Assembly (NCBI GenBank): GCA_017463985.1
Contig: JAFUEH010000018.1
Location: forward strand, 1 to 64,000
Direction of reading: 5' to 3'
DNA length: 64,000 bases
From: Eubacterium sp.
Lineage (GTDB): Bacteria > Bacillota > Clostridia > Oscillospirales > Acutalibacteraceae
Shown here piece by piece: positions 50,929-61,140 of the stretch; the stretch's first letter is position 1, and every line of letters starts with the position of its first letter. The notes under the pieces were generated by a model, which saw only the letters and a list, made by a program, of their open reading frames with translations, had not been told where the DNA came from and did no database searches. The position numbers and the translations under genes were made by a program.

Positions 50929-51888
50929 TCAATTCTCTGTAAAGTATATTTGCTTGTCATCAGTGATTGTCATCGTGCCGCTCACCTGCGGATTGGATTC
51001 ATTCAGCTTTTCGGCCGCCGTCAGCGCCGTATAGATTTTGTTCTCTAAATTTTCTACGGTGCCGAGCTTAAAGGTGATACGATCCTCATATACCATATAG
51101 TTATTATTAATATCTATGCTGGAGATGCCGGTGATTTCTGTTAACTGCAGGTCTGTCACGGCGTTTGCCAAAAGCTGCAGGTTTTCAGCGGTTTTATCAT
51201 CACCGAACACGATCTGTTGACCGACAACTGCCGTCGTTACGGTGGCGTTGGTAACAGTGATGGCACCCTCCGGCAGCTCCGATACGCCAAGCTCCAGCAC
51301 TTTAAAGCGGCCGTCCGTGAGAATATAGGTTTCATCCTCCGTCAAGATCGCATAGACTGTCGGTGTTTCTGTGATATTGACCAGTAGCGTTGACGGCAAT
51401 TTTCGGCTAATTGTCGCATCATAGATATAAGGCAAATTTTGCTCCAGCTTTGCCGCCGCCTTTTCAGTATCCGCTAAGAAGAGATTATCCTGATAGGTGA
51501 TCGGCAATACAGCCGTTATCTCTTCCTCTGCATAACGTTGATTGCCTTCGACCGTAACGGTTTCAATTTTAAATAAAACCGTCAGACTTAATACGACTAA
51601 CACCGCGAGGATGCCGAGCGTCAGACTAATGATGGCCACGATCCTACGCAAAAGCTTATTTTGCTTTCTCTTTTTATTTTGCTCAGCGTGGCGCTGTTGT
51701 CTTGTCTTTGGCAATTCTTTTTCTCGGTGCTGACGTGACCTCTGCGGTGCTTCCTCCACCACGTCCTCACGCCGGTAGCGCTTTGGCGGATCGATACCAA
51801 AGGAGCTGAGCGCACGGTCCAGCTCGCTCGCCGCATCATCCTGTTCAGGCGGACGTTTTGTATTCGGTTTCTGTTTAGACTTCTTCAT
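50929..51888 (-). CDS. ftsQ: cell division protein FtsQ/DivIB
   Basis: A 319-aa bitopic division protein. About 85 basic cytosolic residues, one membrane helix (IVAIISLTLGILAVLVVLSLTVLF), then the POTRA domain (KIETVTVEGNQRYAEEEITAVLPI, ADTEKAAAKLEQNLPYIYDATISRKLPSTLLVNITE). It is a scaffold of the FtsQLB complex. It overlaps murA by 14 bp. Confidence 0.92.
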   Translation of the reverse strand: MKKSKQKPNTKRPPEQDDAASELDRALSSFGIDPPKRYRREDVVEEAPQRSRQHREKELPKTRQQRHAEQNKKRKQNKLLRRIVAIISLTLGILAVLVVLSLTVLFKIETVTVEGNQRYAEEEITAVLPITYQDNLFLADTEKAAAKLEQNLPYIYDATISRKLPSTLLVNITETPTVYAILTEDETYILTDGRFKVLELGVSELPEGAITVTNATVTTAVVGQQIVFGDDKTAENLQLLANAVTDLQLTEITGISSIDINNNYMVYEDRITFKLGTVENLENKIYTALTAAEKLNESNPQVSGTMTITDDKQIYFTEN

Positions 51889-53140
51889 CCTTTATCCTCT
51901 TGACCGTAACACCGGCAGCTGTCAGCTGCGCTTCTAATGCTTCATAGCCTCTGTCTATATGATGAATATTCTTAATAACGGATTCACCCTCTGCCGCGAT
52001 CGCCGCCAGCAGTACGGCTGCACCGCCGCGCAAATCGGTACACACGGCGTCCGCTGCATGAAGCCGACGCACACCGCTGATGACAGCAACGCGGTCCTTT
52101 ACCGTAATATCGGCACCGAACCGTCTTAGCTGCGGCACATAGATAAACCGATTTTCAAATACCGTTTCACTCAGCACCGAGGTGCCGTGAGCGGTAGCCA
52201 GCATGGCACATACCGGTGCCTGACAGTCTGTCGGAAATCCCGGATAGGCCATGGTTTCAATATGCTTTACGCGACGCAGCCGCTTCGGTGCTTTCAGATA
52301 CACACCGGTTTTATCCAGCTGCAGCTGACAACCGCTTTGCTGAAATACAGATATGACCGGTGCCAGATGGCTAAGGCATACACGCCGGACTGTCACCTCG
52401 CCGCCGGTGATTGCGGCAGCACAAAGAAAGGTGGCCGCAACAATGCGGTCCGGTATGACGGTATGCTCTGTGGCGTGCAAGGCCTGCACACCTTCAATTT
52501 CAATAACCGGCGTCAGCGCACCGCGGATCTTCGCGCCGGCACGGTTCAGATAGTTGCATAAATCCTCAATTTCAGGTTCTCTGGCAGCATTAATAATCGT
52601 TGTTTTCCCCGGTAAAAACACCGAGGACAGAATCAAATTTTCCGTAGCGCCAACACTGGGAAACGGCAATACCACCTTATCAGCTGCGGCAGCTTCGCCA
52701 GAAAGACATATATTGCTGCCGTCAAACGATACAGCATAATGCAGCGCCTGCAGACCGCTGAGATGCATATCGATCGGGCGCAAGCCAATTTCACATCCGC
52801 CGGGCAAGTAGACGCAGGCTCGCCCCTGTCTTGCTGCCAGCGCACCGAGGAAAATAATGGAGCTGCGCATTTCCTTCATCAAAGACTCGGGAATATCTGC
52901 GCGCCCGATAGTCGCTGTATTCACGGTGAGTGTTGCGCCGTCCCGACTGACAGAAGCACCGAGGTACTGCAATATCTTAACCGTATATTCCACGTCGGAA
53001 AGACAGGGACAGTTATGTATCACACTTTCCCCTTGAACCAAAAGCGACGCCGCTAAAATCGGCAACACACTGTTTTTTGCGCCATGGATATTCACGCTAC
53101 CGCGCAAAGGACTGCCGCCAACGACCTGATAATATTCCAT
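51875..53140 (-). CDS. murA: UDP-N-acetylglucosamine 1-carboxyvinyltransferase
   Basis: MurA, 421 aa, first committed step of peptidoglycan synthesis. VNIHGAKNSVLPILAASLL (Lys22/Asn23) and YLPGGCEIGLRPIDMHL, with catalytic Cys116, are conserved, so it should be fosfomycin-sensitive at that residue. LRGGAAVLLAAIAAEGESVI closes the family pattern. It sits between murG and ftsQ. Confidence 0.97.
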   Translation of the reverse strand: MEYYQVVGGSPLRGSVNIHGAKNSVLPILAASLLVQGESVIHNCPCLSDVEYTVKILQYLGASVSRDGATLTVNTATIGRADIPESLMKEMRSSIIFLGALAARQGRACVYLPGGCEIGLRPIDMHLSGLQALHYAVSFDGSNICLSGEAAAADKVVLPFPSVGATENLILSSVFLPGKTTIINAAREPEIEDLCNYLNRAGAKIRGALTPVIEIEGVQALHATEHTVIPDRIVAATFLCAAAITGGEVTVRRVCLSHLAPVISVFQQSGCQLQLDKTGVYLKAPKRLRRVKHIETMAYPGFPTDCQAPVCAMLATAHGTSVLSETVFENRFIYVPQLRRFGADITVKDRVAVISGVRRLHAADAVCTDLRGGAAVLLAAIAAEGESVIKNIHHIDRGYEALEAQLTAAGVTVKRIKDEEV

Positions 53141-53195
53141 TCTTCCACCCTCTTCATAAGCTATACTATGAAGAGAAAAGCGGAATTGTTAACCG

Positions 53196-54329
53196 TTATT
53201 TTGCCAGCGACAAAATGATTTGAGCAATACGCTCACGGGCATCTAATATCGCCATAGCTTTGGCGTTTCGTTCAATTTCAAAAAGAGTTTCCGGTGAGGA
53301 AAGCAGCTCCTCCAGCATCGCCTTGAGTGAATCAGAGGTCAAGTCCTTTTCCTCAATAATTCTTGCGGCATTGCGGTTGACAAGCGCCATGGCATTATGG
53401 TACTGATGGTTTTCAGCCACATAAGGGGACGGAATCAGCACCGACGCCTTCCCCATCGCCTCAATTTCAGAAAGCGAGGATGCGCCTGCCCTGCCGATCA
53501 CCACGTCCGCTGCCGCCATACAAACATCCATATTATCAATATACCGTCTGACCTCTGCATTGCCGCGGCGAAGCGTCGCTTCGTCAATACGCTCAAAGCC
53601 CTCCTCTACCAGCTGCGCTAAAAACGCATCGCCGTTCGTACCGGCAGAATGGATATGATAACGCTGTGGATTATCAGCGTCCGCCAACAAGATATCATGC
53701 ATGGCATTATTCAGCGGCGCAGCGCCGAGCGAACCGCCGAACGACAGCACCAGCTGCGCGTCCTCCGGTATTCCCAGCTCTGCACGGGCAGTGGCTTTAT
53801 CCTTTTTCAGAAGCTCACCGCGTACCGGCAGACCGGTTACCACCGGCTCATGCTTTGGTTCCAGATGTTTTGTAGCGTCCTCGACCGTCAGCATCACCTG
53901 ATCGACGCTTTTGGCCAGCTGCTTATTCGTGATACCCGGAAAGGCATTTTGCTCATGAATACAGCACGGTATGCCCAGCTTTGCCGCTGTTTGCAGCACC
54001 GGACCGGAAACATAGCCGCCAAAGCCGACGACCACATCCGGCTGAAAACGCTGTATAATTTTCTTACTGTCTTTTTCTGACTTCAGCAGCTTACCGACCG
54101 TCTTGACATTATCCATCAGCGCCTTCGGCTTCATGGAGCGCTTAAAGCCGCTGATTTCGATCGTTTCAAAATTGAAGCCGGCGTTCGGTACCAACCGCGC
54201 TTCCATGTGATCGGCCGTACCGATAAACAAAAACTCACTGTCCGGTACGGTTTCCCTTATGTAGGAGGCGACGGCGATCGCCGGATTAATATGACCGGCC
54301 GTGCCGCCTGTTGCAAATAACAATTTCAT
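53196..54329 (-). CDS. murG: UDP-GlcNAc transferase MurG
   Basis: Makes lipid II from lipid I at the inner membrane face; 377 aa from the ATG at 54329. KLLFATGGTAGHINPAIAVA is the N-terminal glycine loop; VVGFGGYVSGPVLQTAAKLGIPCCIHEQNAFPG and VIGRAGASSLSEIEAMGKASVLIPSPYVAENHQ are diagnostic. It begins 4 nt after the ftsW stop codon. Confidence 0.97.
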   Translation of the reverse strand: MKLLFATGGTAGHINPAIAVASYIRETVPDSEFLFIGTADHMEARLVPNAGFNFETIEISGFKRSMKPKALMDNVKTVGKLLKSEKDSKKIIQRFQPDVVVGFGGYVSGPVLQTAAKLGIPCCIHEQNAFPGITNKQLAKSVDQVMLTVEDATKHLEPKHEPVVTGLPVRGELLKKDKATARAELGIPEDAQLVLSFGGSLGAAPLNNAMHDILLADADNPQRYHIHSAGTNGDAFLAQLVEEGFERIDEATLRRGNAEVRRYIDNMDVCMAAADVVIGRAGASSLSEIEAMGKASVLIPSPYVAENHQYHNAMALVNRNAARIIEEKDLTSDSLKAMLEELLSSPETLFEIERNAKAMAILDARERIAQIILSLAK

Positions 54330-54333
54330 ACGC

Positions 54334-55563
54334 TTATACCTTTTTTTGATTTGATTTTCTGGAAACCGACAGCACAATGCCCATTTCACCCAGCAGCATG
54401 AGTATCGCTGTGCCGCCGTAAGAGAAAAACGGTAAGGAAATACCCGTGTTCGGGAACCAGTCGGTTACGACTAAAATATTTAATATCGTCTGAATCGCCA
54501 CCTGCGAGACGATACCGATCACCAAAAAGCTGCCGAAGCGGTCGCCGGTATGCGTTGCAATTTTAATACCGCGTACAAACAGCGCGCCGAACAGCGCAAT
54601 GATCAGCGACGAACGAATAAAGCCAAGCTCCTCACAGACAATAGAGAAAATAAAGTCATTCTGCGGTTCTGAGACATAAAGGAACTTTTGGCGTGAGTTG
54701 CCGAGACCGGCACCCCACAGGCCTCCTGATCCGATGGCATATAGCGAGTTATTCGTCTGCCATCTGGCGCCGAGCGGATCGTAATCCTTATCCAGCCAGG
54801 CAACAATACGCTCACCGGCATATTCCATCATCACATTGGGATTGAAAATAATAAATATGATGGCAGCGATCGCGATCGCAAAGCCGATCGCAAACAGCTT
54901 GCCGTTAGAGCCGCCGCTGAACATCATCACCGCGCCGATCGTAAACAGCAGCAGCGTACCGGAATTGTGGTGTTCTAAAAATACCAGTCCGGCAAACAGC
55001 GCCGTGATCAATACCGGATAAACGATACCCTGGATCGGCTTATGCATCTGCTTATAGTTTTTAGAAATATAGTCCGCCAGGATCAGCACCAGGCAAAACT
55101 TAGCAATATCCGACGGCTGTATCGTGATCGGTCCCAACTGCATCCAGCGCCGGAAGCCGCCCGGGACATTCGTATGGTAAACCAGTACCAAACCAAGCAA
55201 GCCGACCGTCACCGCAAAAATCACCCATTTAAATTTTAACAGCAGACGGTAATTCAGCTTAGAGATCAGCAGCATAACCACCACGCCGCCAACAGAAAAG
55301 GCTACCTGTCTTTTGATGAAATAATAGGAATCGCCGTACTTATACAACGCGTAAGGATAGGTTGCGGAAAACAGCATGATCAGCCCGATCGTCAATAGTG
55401 CAATGACGATACCAAAGAATATCAGGTCGATGCCGCCGATGGTAAATACATCCAATCCGAACAGCTGCCACTTTCCTTTTGGCTTTTTGATAATTTCCGC
55501 CGTCGGTGCTGCTTCCGCCTCGCGGCTTCTTTTCGGTTTTGGAGGCTCCAGCCTGTCTGACAT
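54334..55563 (-). CDS. ftsW: septal peptidoglycan glycosyltransferase FtsW
   Basis: SEDS family membrane protein, 409 aa, about ten helices. GGFRRWMQLGPITIQPSDIAKFCLVLILADYI and NDFIFSIVCEELGFIRSSLII and TGISLPFFSYGGTAILMLLGEMGIVLSVSR are the SEDS signatures. It works with the adjacent class B PBP at the septum. It could also serve as SpoVE in spore cortex synthesis, since no second SEDS gene is in the window. Confidence 0.94.
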   Translation of the reverse strand: MSDRLEPPKPKRSREAEAAPTAEIIKKPKGKWQLFGLDVFTIGGIDLIFFGIVIALLTIGLIMLFSATYPYALYKYGDSYYFIKRQVAFSVGGVVVMLLISKLNYRLLLKFKWVIFAVTVGLLGLVLVYHTNVPGGFRRWMQLGPITIQPSDIAKFCLVLILADYISKNYKQMHKPIQGIVYPVLITALFAGLVFLEHHNSGTLLLFTIGAVMMFSGGSNGKLFAIGFAIAIAAIIFIIFNPNVMMEYAGERIVAWLDKDYDPLGARWQTNNSLYAIGSGGLWGAGLGNSRQKFLYVSEPQNDFIFSIVCEELGFIRSSLIIALFGALFVRGIKIATHTGDRFGSFLVIGIVSQVAIQTILNILVVTDWFPNTGISLPFFSYGGTAILMLLGEMGIVLSVSRKSNQKKV

Positions 55564-55600
55564 ATTTACTCACCTCTTTTTATTATATCGTTAAATAGAT

Positions 55601-56653
55601 TTATTTATTCTGACCGAAATACAAAAGCGCCAGCGCCACGGCGCAGCCGAGTGCGTTCACCAAAGAAAAGACAACGCAGATTTTCTTTTCCTTCCAGCCG
55701 CACATCTCAAAATGATGATGGATCGGCGCCATTTTAAATACGCGCTTGCCGCCCGTCAGCTTAAAATATCCGATCTGGATAATATCGCTCATTGTTTCAC
55801 ACACATAAACAATGCCGATCGGCAGCAGCAGCAGCGGGCATTTGATTGCATAGCCAAGCGCAGCCACCATACCGCCGAGGAACAGCGAGCCGGTATCGCC
55901 CATGAAGGTCTTTGCCGGATTCCAGTTCCAGCACAAAAAGCCGCACACACCGCCCAGCAGAGCACCGGCTAAGATCGAAAGACCGGTAAACTGCAGCCAA
56001 TAAGAGGCAATGATAAAGGTGATGGCAACCGTGGCTGTCACAGAGGAGCAAAGGCCGTCGATGCCGTCCGTCAGGTTAACAGAATTGACGCAGCCGTAAA
56101 TGATAAATATAGAAAGAAGCCAAAAGATGATACCAGTAAAGATATTCTTTGAAAAATCTACCGTGCCGATAAACGGCAGATACCAAACGGTGTTATGAGA
56201 AAGCCACAGCGTCAGCACATAACCCACCGTGACGGCCATCTGACCGGCAGTTTTTTGTTTTGCGGAGAGGCCCTCATTACGCTTCATTTTAATTTTAATA
56301 AAATCATCTGTAAAGCCAACAATACCGCAACCGAGCGCCAAGCCTGCGCCGGCGATCAGGAGGACGAGATCCCTGCCCTCAAACGGCTCTGCTGCATAAG
56401 CGGATTCCAGCGTGCCGCCGGTAAAGTGCACCACCAGTAAACCGACAACAAAGGCCACCACAATACCGATGATGAACATGATACCGCCCATATTCGGGGT
56501 ACCCTGCTTTGATTTATGCCAGGAAGGGCCGATATCTAAAATCGTCTGTCCGAACTTCAGCTTTCTGAGCCATGGGATAATCACAAAGCCCAGCGCCGCC
56601 GTAACGCCGAAGGCAATCACAATACTGATAATCATTGCTGCTGTTGTATTCAT
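55601..56653 (-). CDS. mraY: phospho-MurNAc-pentapeptide transferase MraY
   Basis: A 350-aa membrane enzyme that makes lipid I. KQGTPNMGGIMF, GFTDDFIKIKMKRNEGLSAKQK, NLTDGIDGLCSSV and FMGDTGSLFLGG carry the catalytic Asp residues; APIHHHFEMCGWKE is the His motif. About ten helices. Located between murE and ftsW. Confidence 0.97.
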   Translation of the reverse strand: MNTTAAMIISIVIAFGVTAALGFVIIPWLRKLKFGQTILDIGPSWHKSKQGTPNMGGIMFIIGIVVAFVVGLLVVHFTGGTLESAYAAEPFEGRDLVLLIAGAGLALGCGIVGFTDDFIKIKMKRNEGLSAKQKTAGQMAVTVGYVLTLWLSHNTVWYLPFIGTVDFSKNIFTGIIFWLLSIFIIYGCVNSVNLTDGIDGLCSSVTATVAITFIIASYWLQFTGLSILAGALLGGVCGFLCWNWNPAKTFMGDTGSLFLGGMVAALGYAIKCPLLLLPIGIVYVCETMSDIIQIGYFKLTGGKRVFKMAPIHHHFEMCGWKEKKICVVFSLVNALGCAVALALLYFGQNK

Positions 56654-56682
56654 TTCAATCTCCTGTATGCTATTGTCTCAGT

Positions 56683-58119
56683 TTATTTTTTCAATTCTTC
56701 CAGCACTTCCGCCACGACTTCACGCTCATCAAAGTGAATAGTCTCCGTCGGTAAGATCTGATAGGTTTCATGTCCCTTGCCTGCTAACAGCAGGATGTCG
56801 TTCTTTTGTGCGTTTTCCATCGCCCAGCGAATCGCCTCACGGCGGTTCACCACTACCTTATAAGGCGTTTTTGTACCGTGCATACCGGCGAGGATATCCT
56901 CGATGATGGCGTCCGGTGCTTCACTGCGCGGATTGTCTGACGTGACGACGCAAAAATCAGAAAGTCTTGCCGCGATCTCACCCATCAGCGGACGCTTTGT
57001 TTTATCACGGTCACCGCCGCAGCCGAACAGCGTTACGATCCTGCCGTTCGCGATTTCGCGCAGTGAGGAGATAATATTTTCTAATCCGTCCGGTGAGTGA
57101 GCATAGTCGATGATCACGGTATAATCTGTGTCCGTCGGAACGACTTCGATCCGACCCTTTACGCCGCTGCACTGCGCGATCGACAGCACCACCTCCGCAA
57201 AATCCAGACCGAGCGCCAGCGCCACCGTCGCGGCACAGAGTGAGTTATAAACGGAGAAGCGGCCGGGGATCGGACAATACACTCTGCCAATGCGATCACA
57301 CACCAGCTCATATTTCACACCGTCCGTGGCAAAATTAACGTTGCGCGCTGTATAATCGGACTGCAGGTTATTGACAGCATAAGTCACTACCCGACAGGGC
57401 AAATCCTTCACGATTTCCAGTCCGTACGGATCGTCCACATTCGTCACCGCCGTCTCACACTGCGTAAACAGCAGCCGCTTAGCGGCAAAATAGTTCTCCC
57501 AGGTTTTATGATAATCCAAATGATCCTGCGTCAGGTTCGTAAACGCGGCTACCGTAAAATGAACGCCGTTCACTCTCCCCTGCGCCAACGCTTGTGAAGA
57601 GACCTCCATCACGCAGTACTCACAGCCGGCATCCGCCATTTTCCGAAACAGCTGCTGCAGCTCGTGTGGGTCAGGCGTAGTATAGTGCGCCGGATAGATT
57701 TCATCCCCCACCATATTCTGCACCGTACCGATGAGGCCGACCTTCTTACCGCAATTTTCCAAAATTTGTTTGATCAGAAAGCTGGTAGTCGTCTTACCGT
57801 TGGTACCGGTGAGACCGATCAGCTTCAGCTGCTTTGCCGGGTTGCCGAAGAAATTGGCGCAGATCGGTGACAGCGCCGCACGGGAATCCTCCACCAAAAT
57901 TTGCTGCGGTAAGCCAAGATCACGCTCGCAAACAACGGCGACGGCGCCTTTTTCCAGCATTTCCGCTGCGACGGTATGGCCGTCAAACACAGCGCCCTTG
58001 ACGCAGATAAAGAGGGTTCCCTCCTTTACCAGGCGCGAATCCGCTGTGACCTCGCGCACCTCGGCATCAGTATATTGATTTTTAACGGGAATTCCGTTCA
58101 GAATTTGTGAAAGCTTCAT
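56683..58119 (-). CDS. murE: UDP-MurNAc-tripeptide synthetase MurE
   Basis: A 478-aa Mur ligase. The P-loop is GLTGTNGKTTTSFLIKQIL; the carbamylated-Lys region is around TRNVNFATDG-type central domain; and DNPRSEAPDAIIEDI contains the DNPR box that selects meso-diaminopimelate. This predicts DAP-type peptidoglycan. murF and murD, usual neighbours, are absent from the cluster. Confidence 0.95.
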   Translation of the reverse strand: MKLSQILNGIPVKNQYTDAEVREVTADSRLVKEGTLFICVKGAVFDGHTVAAEMLEKGAVAVVCERDLGLPQQILVEDSRAALSPICANFFGNPAKQLKLIGLTGTNGKTTTSFLIKQILENCGKKVGLIGTVQNMVGDEIYPAHYTTPDPHELQQLFRKMADAGCEYCVMEVSSQALAQGRVNGVHFTVAAFTNLTQDHLDYHKTWENYFAAKRLLFTQCETAVTNVDDPYGLEIVKDLPCRVVTYAVNNLQSDYTARNVNFATDGVKYELVCDRIGRVYCPIPGRFSVYNSLCAATVALALGLDFAEVVLSIAQCSGVKGRIEVVPTDTDYTVIIDYAHSPDGLENIISSLREIANGRIVTLFGCGGDRDKTKRPLMGEIAARLSDFCVVTSDNPRSEAPDAIIEDILAGMHGTKTPYKVVVNRREAIRWAMENAQKNDILLLAGKGHETYQILPTETIHFDEREVVAEVLEELKK

Positions 58120-58144
58120 CTGTTCCTCCGATGTAGCGCGTACA

Positions 58145-60379
58145 TTAATCCAGTACTGCGTTGGTATTCTTAAAGGCTACTGTGATCACAGAGCCGATTT
58201 CCACTTCTGTTCCCTCCTCAACGGACTGGCGGAAGGCCACCACGCTGGAGGAGGAAAGGTTATTGCCGCTGATTTCCATATTCAAACCGTTTTCTGCAGC
58301 AACACTGTTAGCCTCGCTGACCGTCAATCCGATGAAGCTCGGCACTGTTACCGTCGTCTTAGCATCCTTTTCGGTATAGATCACGACGGTACCGCCGGCC
58401 GGCACGGTGGCGCCTGCCATCGGAGACTGGCTGACAACCGTGTCGCCGTCACCGATTGTGCGGCACTTGAGCTTCTTTCCTTCCAGCATACTCTTAGCGT
58501 CGCTGACGCTTTCACCGATCACCTTCGGTGCAGGAATAGAAAGCTGCTCCAGCTCCTCTTCATCATACTTCGGTTCAATATTTCTCACGCGCATCGCCTG
58601 CTCAACGACTTCCGGCGCCAGCGGCGCACACAGCGCACCGCCGCCGAGGTCCTGATTAGGCTCATCTAAGATGATCAGCAAGGTAATTTGCGGATCATCC
58701 GTCGGCGCTATACCAGCAAATGAAATAATATACTTAGTCTTTTCGCCCTCTTTAAATTCACCGAGCTTCGTAGAGGTACCGGTTTTACCGCCAACGCTGT
58801 AACCGGCAACATAAGCGTTTTTACCGGTACCGCGGTCAACAACGGCTTTCATCATTTCGCGGACCTTTTCCGAGGTATCCTCGCTGATCACGCGTCTGAC
58901 CTCAGTGCGTTCGTTCTTTTGAATGGTATTACCGTTGGCATCTTTGATTTCAGATACAATATAAGGCTTGAGCAGCGTGCCGCCGTTTGCGATCGCAGAA
59001 ATGCCGTTGCAAACCTCGATCGGGGTCAGCGAGTTCGTCTGACCAAAGGAGGCGGAGGACAGTACAACGGTGGTATATTCATCCTCCTTGTAGTACTGCG
59101 GCGCCGCTTCACCGGGCAGGTCGATGCCCGTTTTTTGCGTAAAGCCGAAGGCATCAAAATATTTATAATAGTTATGGGCGCCAAGCTTTTGACCGATCGT
59201 GATGAAAAATGGGTTACAGGAATTCATCAGTCCTTCTGTCAGATCCTGTGTACCGTGGCCTGCATGATAATGACAGTTCATGACGCGGTCCATTACCTGA
59301 ATGGAGCCGGTGCAAGTATAGGTAGTATCCAGTGTGACGACGTTTTCTTCCAGACCGGCGGAGGCCATAAAGGTTTTGAATACCGAGCCAGGTACGTACG
59401 TATCAGACACGTTGAAGTTACGCCACTGGTTTTGCACCGCCAAGCTCTGCGCCTCTGTTTTTTCAGTGCTGTCCGTGATGGCCTCCAGCTCTGTCATCGT
59501 TTTATCATAAGTAATCGTGTACGGGTCGTTACAGTCGTAATCCGGCAGTGAGCTCATCGCTAATATAGCGCCGGTGTTACAATCCTGTACAATGCCGTAA
59601 GCGCCTTTACACTGATACTCTTCAAGCGCTGAGCGCAAGCCCTTTTCAAGATAATACTGAATCGTCGGATTCAGCGTACTGACCAGCGAGCAGCCGTCAA
59701 CAGCGTCAATGGCGGTTTCGTAATCCGTCGGTAGCTTGTTGCCCTTAGAGTCCTTAACCGTGACGATACGGCCATTCGTACCGGTAAGCTGTTCGTCGTA
59801 ATAAGCCTCCAGTCCGCTCAGTCCCTGATCGTCGCCGCCAACGAAGCCGATCACGGACGAAGCGAAGTTGCCGTAAGGATAATAACGGCGCGTCGATTGC
59901 TCTGTGCCGATGATCGTACCGAGCGCATATTTTTTATATTCCTTGTCCGCCATGAAAGCGCTGATTTCTTCTTTAATGTCGTTTTCAACCTTTTCGGCAA
60001 TGACAACATAACGTGTTTCCTTCGCGGACTTTTCATAAAGCTCCGCCTTGCCCTCTTCGTCAAGCGAAAGGATCTCCGCCAGCTTATCCACCACAAGGTT
60101 GCGCGTTTCTTCATTCGTAATGTTACCGGGATCGAGGAAAATATTCCAAACCGTTGCGGACTGCGCCAGCACATTGCCCTCCGCGTCATAGATCGTTCCG
60201 CGCATAGCCGACACCTCGGTATCGTAAAGCTGCTGCGACTCCGCCTTGGCTTTCAGTTCCTCGCCGCGCGCAAATTGCAGATAGCCGATGCGAAAGGCAT
60301 CAAGGCTGAAACAAAACAGGACAAAAACCAGCAGTGCCAGCAGTCTTTTTCTTGTTTGCTTTTTGAAATTGATTTTCAT
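58145..60379 (-). CDS. class B penicillin-binding protein with two PASTA domains (FtsI/SpoVD type)
   Basis: A septal transpeptidase of about 744 aa. One N-terminal membrane helix, a PBP dimerisation domain, then catalytic motifs SVFK (PGSVFKTFMA), SCN (NSCNPFF) and KTGT (GGKTGTSTKLG). Two PASTA domains follow (PKVIGESVSDAKSMLEGKKL; TVPSFIGLTVSEANSVAAENGL). The ATG at 60379 is preferred over the GTG at 60385. Only one such gene is in the cluster, so it may cover both division and spore cortex roles. Confidence 0.93.
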   Translation of the reverse strand: MKINFKKQTRKRLLALLVFVLFCFSLDAFRIGYLQFARGEELKAKAESQQLYDTEVSAMRGTIYDAEGNVLAQSATVWNIFLDPGNITNEETRNLVVDKLAEILSLDEEGKAELYEKSAKETRYVVIAEKVENDIKEEISAFMADKEYKKYALGTIIGTEQSTRRYYPYGNFASSVIGFVGGDDQGLSGLEAYYDEQLTGTNGRIVTVKDSKGNKLPTDYETAIDAVDGCSLVSTLNPTIQYYLEKGLRSALEEYQCKGAYGIVQDCNTGAILAMSSLPDYDCNDPYTITYDKTMTELEAITDSTEKTEAQSLAVQNQWRNFNVSDTYVPGSVFKTFMASAGLEENVVTLDTTYTCTGSIQVMDRVMNCHYHAGHGTQDLTEGLMNSCNPFFITIGQKLGAHNYYKYFDAFGFTQKTGIDLPGEAAPQYYKEDEYTTVVLSSASFGQTNSLTPIEVCNGISAIANGGTLLKPYIVSEIKDANGNTIQKNERTEVRRVISEDTSEKVREMMKAVVDRGTGKNAYVAGYSVGGKTGTSTKLGEFKEGEKTKYIISFAGIAPTDDPQITLLIILDEPNQDLGGGALCAPLAPEVVEQAMRVRNIEPKYDEEELEQLSIPAPKVIGESVSDAKSMLEGKKLKCRTIGDGDTVVSQSPMAGATVPAGGTVVIYTEKDAKTTVTVPSFIGLTVSEANSVAAENGLNMEISGNNLSSSSVVAFRQSVEEGTEVEIGSVITVAFKNTNAVLD

Positions 60380-60438
60380 CCTCACACCTCATTCGCCCGA
60401 TTCGACCGTCGTCTTATGTCCCTATATATAGCACATTA

Positions 60439-60464
60439 GAGAGTTTAGTATTCACCAAACTCTC
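60439..60464 (-). promoter_or_regulatory. ftsL-pbp intercistronic hairpin
   Basis: GAGAGTTT (60439-60446) and AAACTCTC (60457-60464) pair around a 10-nt loop in the roughly 100-nt gap between ftsL and the PBP gene. There is no U-tract, so it looks like a stability or translation element. Confidence 0.35.
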
Positions 60465-60484
60465 ATAATATAATTACGCATTGC

Positions 60485-61120
60485 TTATTCATTTATAACC
60501 TCGCCCTCGGCGGGTGACTCTGTGTTGTCCTCTGCTGCCGCAGCCGCTGCGTCAGCATTCTCTGCCGTCGCTTCCGCCTCTGCTGCTTCTGCCTCGGCTT
60601 GGGCTTCTGCCTCCGCCAGCGCCGCAGCGCGTGCGTCCTTGTACTCTGCCACATCCATATACTGGATTTGGTTAGAGTGCACCTTCGTCATGCCAAGCTG
60701 CTCTACGGCGTACTTATCGATCATGCTGATCGACACCAGCGAATTCAGCTTGCTTTCCAGCGAGATATATTCGCTTTCGGCATTGGCAATTTCTGTTTCC
60801 ATCTTTGAATTTTCACGCGTCAGCTGGTTTTTCAGGGCAAAGGAATTTAGCACGGCGCCGATCAGCGCCAGGCAAAGCACCGCTGCCACCGCGATACGGA
60901 TAATACCGGCTCTGGACAGGCGTTCTTCCTTTTGCAGCTGCTGACGGCTTTTAATGCCCTCTCCCTCACGCAGCCGCGGTCCCTGCTCCGGTTCCGGCCT
61001 GCGTAACGGCCGTGCTTTTGCCGCTGCACTGCGGTCAAAATCAAAGGAACTGATTAAATTGGAGGCTTGACTATATGATGTGTACTGTCGGTACTCTCTT
61101 GTATCTGTCACGATGTCCAC
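60485..61120 (-). CDS. ftsL: FtsL-like septum formation protein
   Basis: A 211-aa bitopic protein. Cytosolic basic part, one membrane helix (IIRIAVAAVLCLALIGAVL), then a leucine-zipper-like coiled coil (LKNQLTRENSKMETEIANAESEYISLESKLNSLVSISMIDKYAVEQLGM). Family and position (between rsmH and the PBP gene) fit FtsL. The last 55 residues form an unusual Ala/Glu-rich low-complexity tail (AEAEAQAEAEAAEAEATAEN). Confidence 0.85.
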   Translation of the reverse strand: MDIVTDTREYRQYTSYSQASNLISSFDFDRSAAAKARPLRRPEPEQGPRLREGEGIKSRQQLQKEERLSRAGIIRIAVAAVLCLALIGAVLNSFALKNQLTRENSKMETEIANAESEYISLESKLNSLVSISMIDKYAVEQLGMTKVHSNQIQYMDVAEYKDARAAALAEAEAQAEAEAAEAEATAENADAAAAAAEDNTESPAEGEVINE

Positions 61121-61140
61121 TCCTCAAAATCACATCTGTC

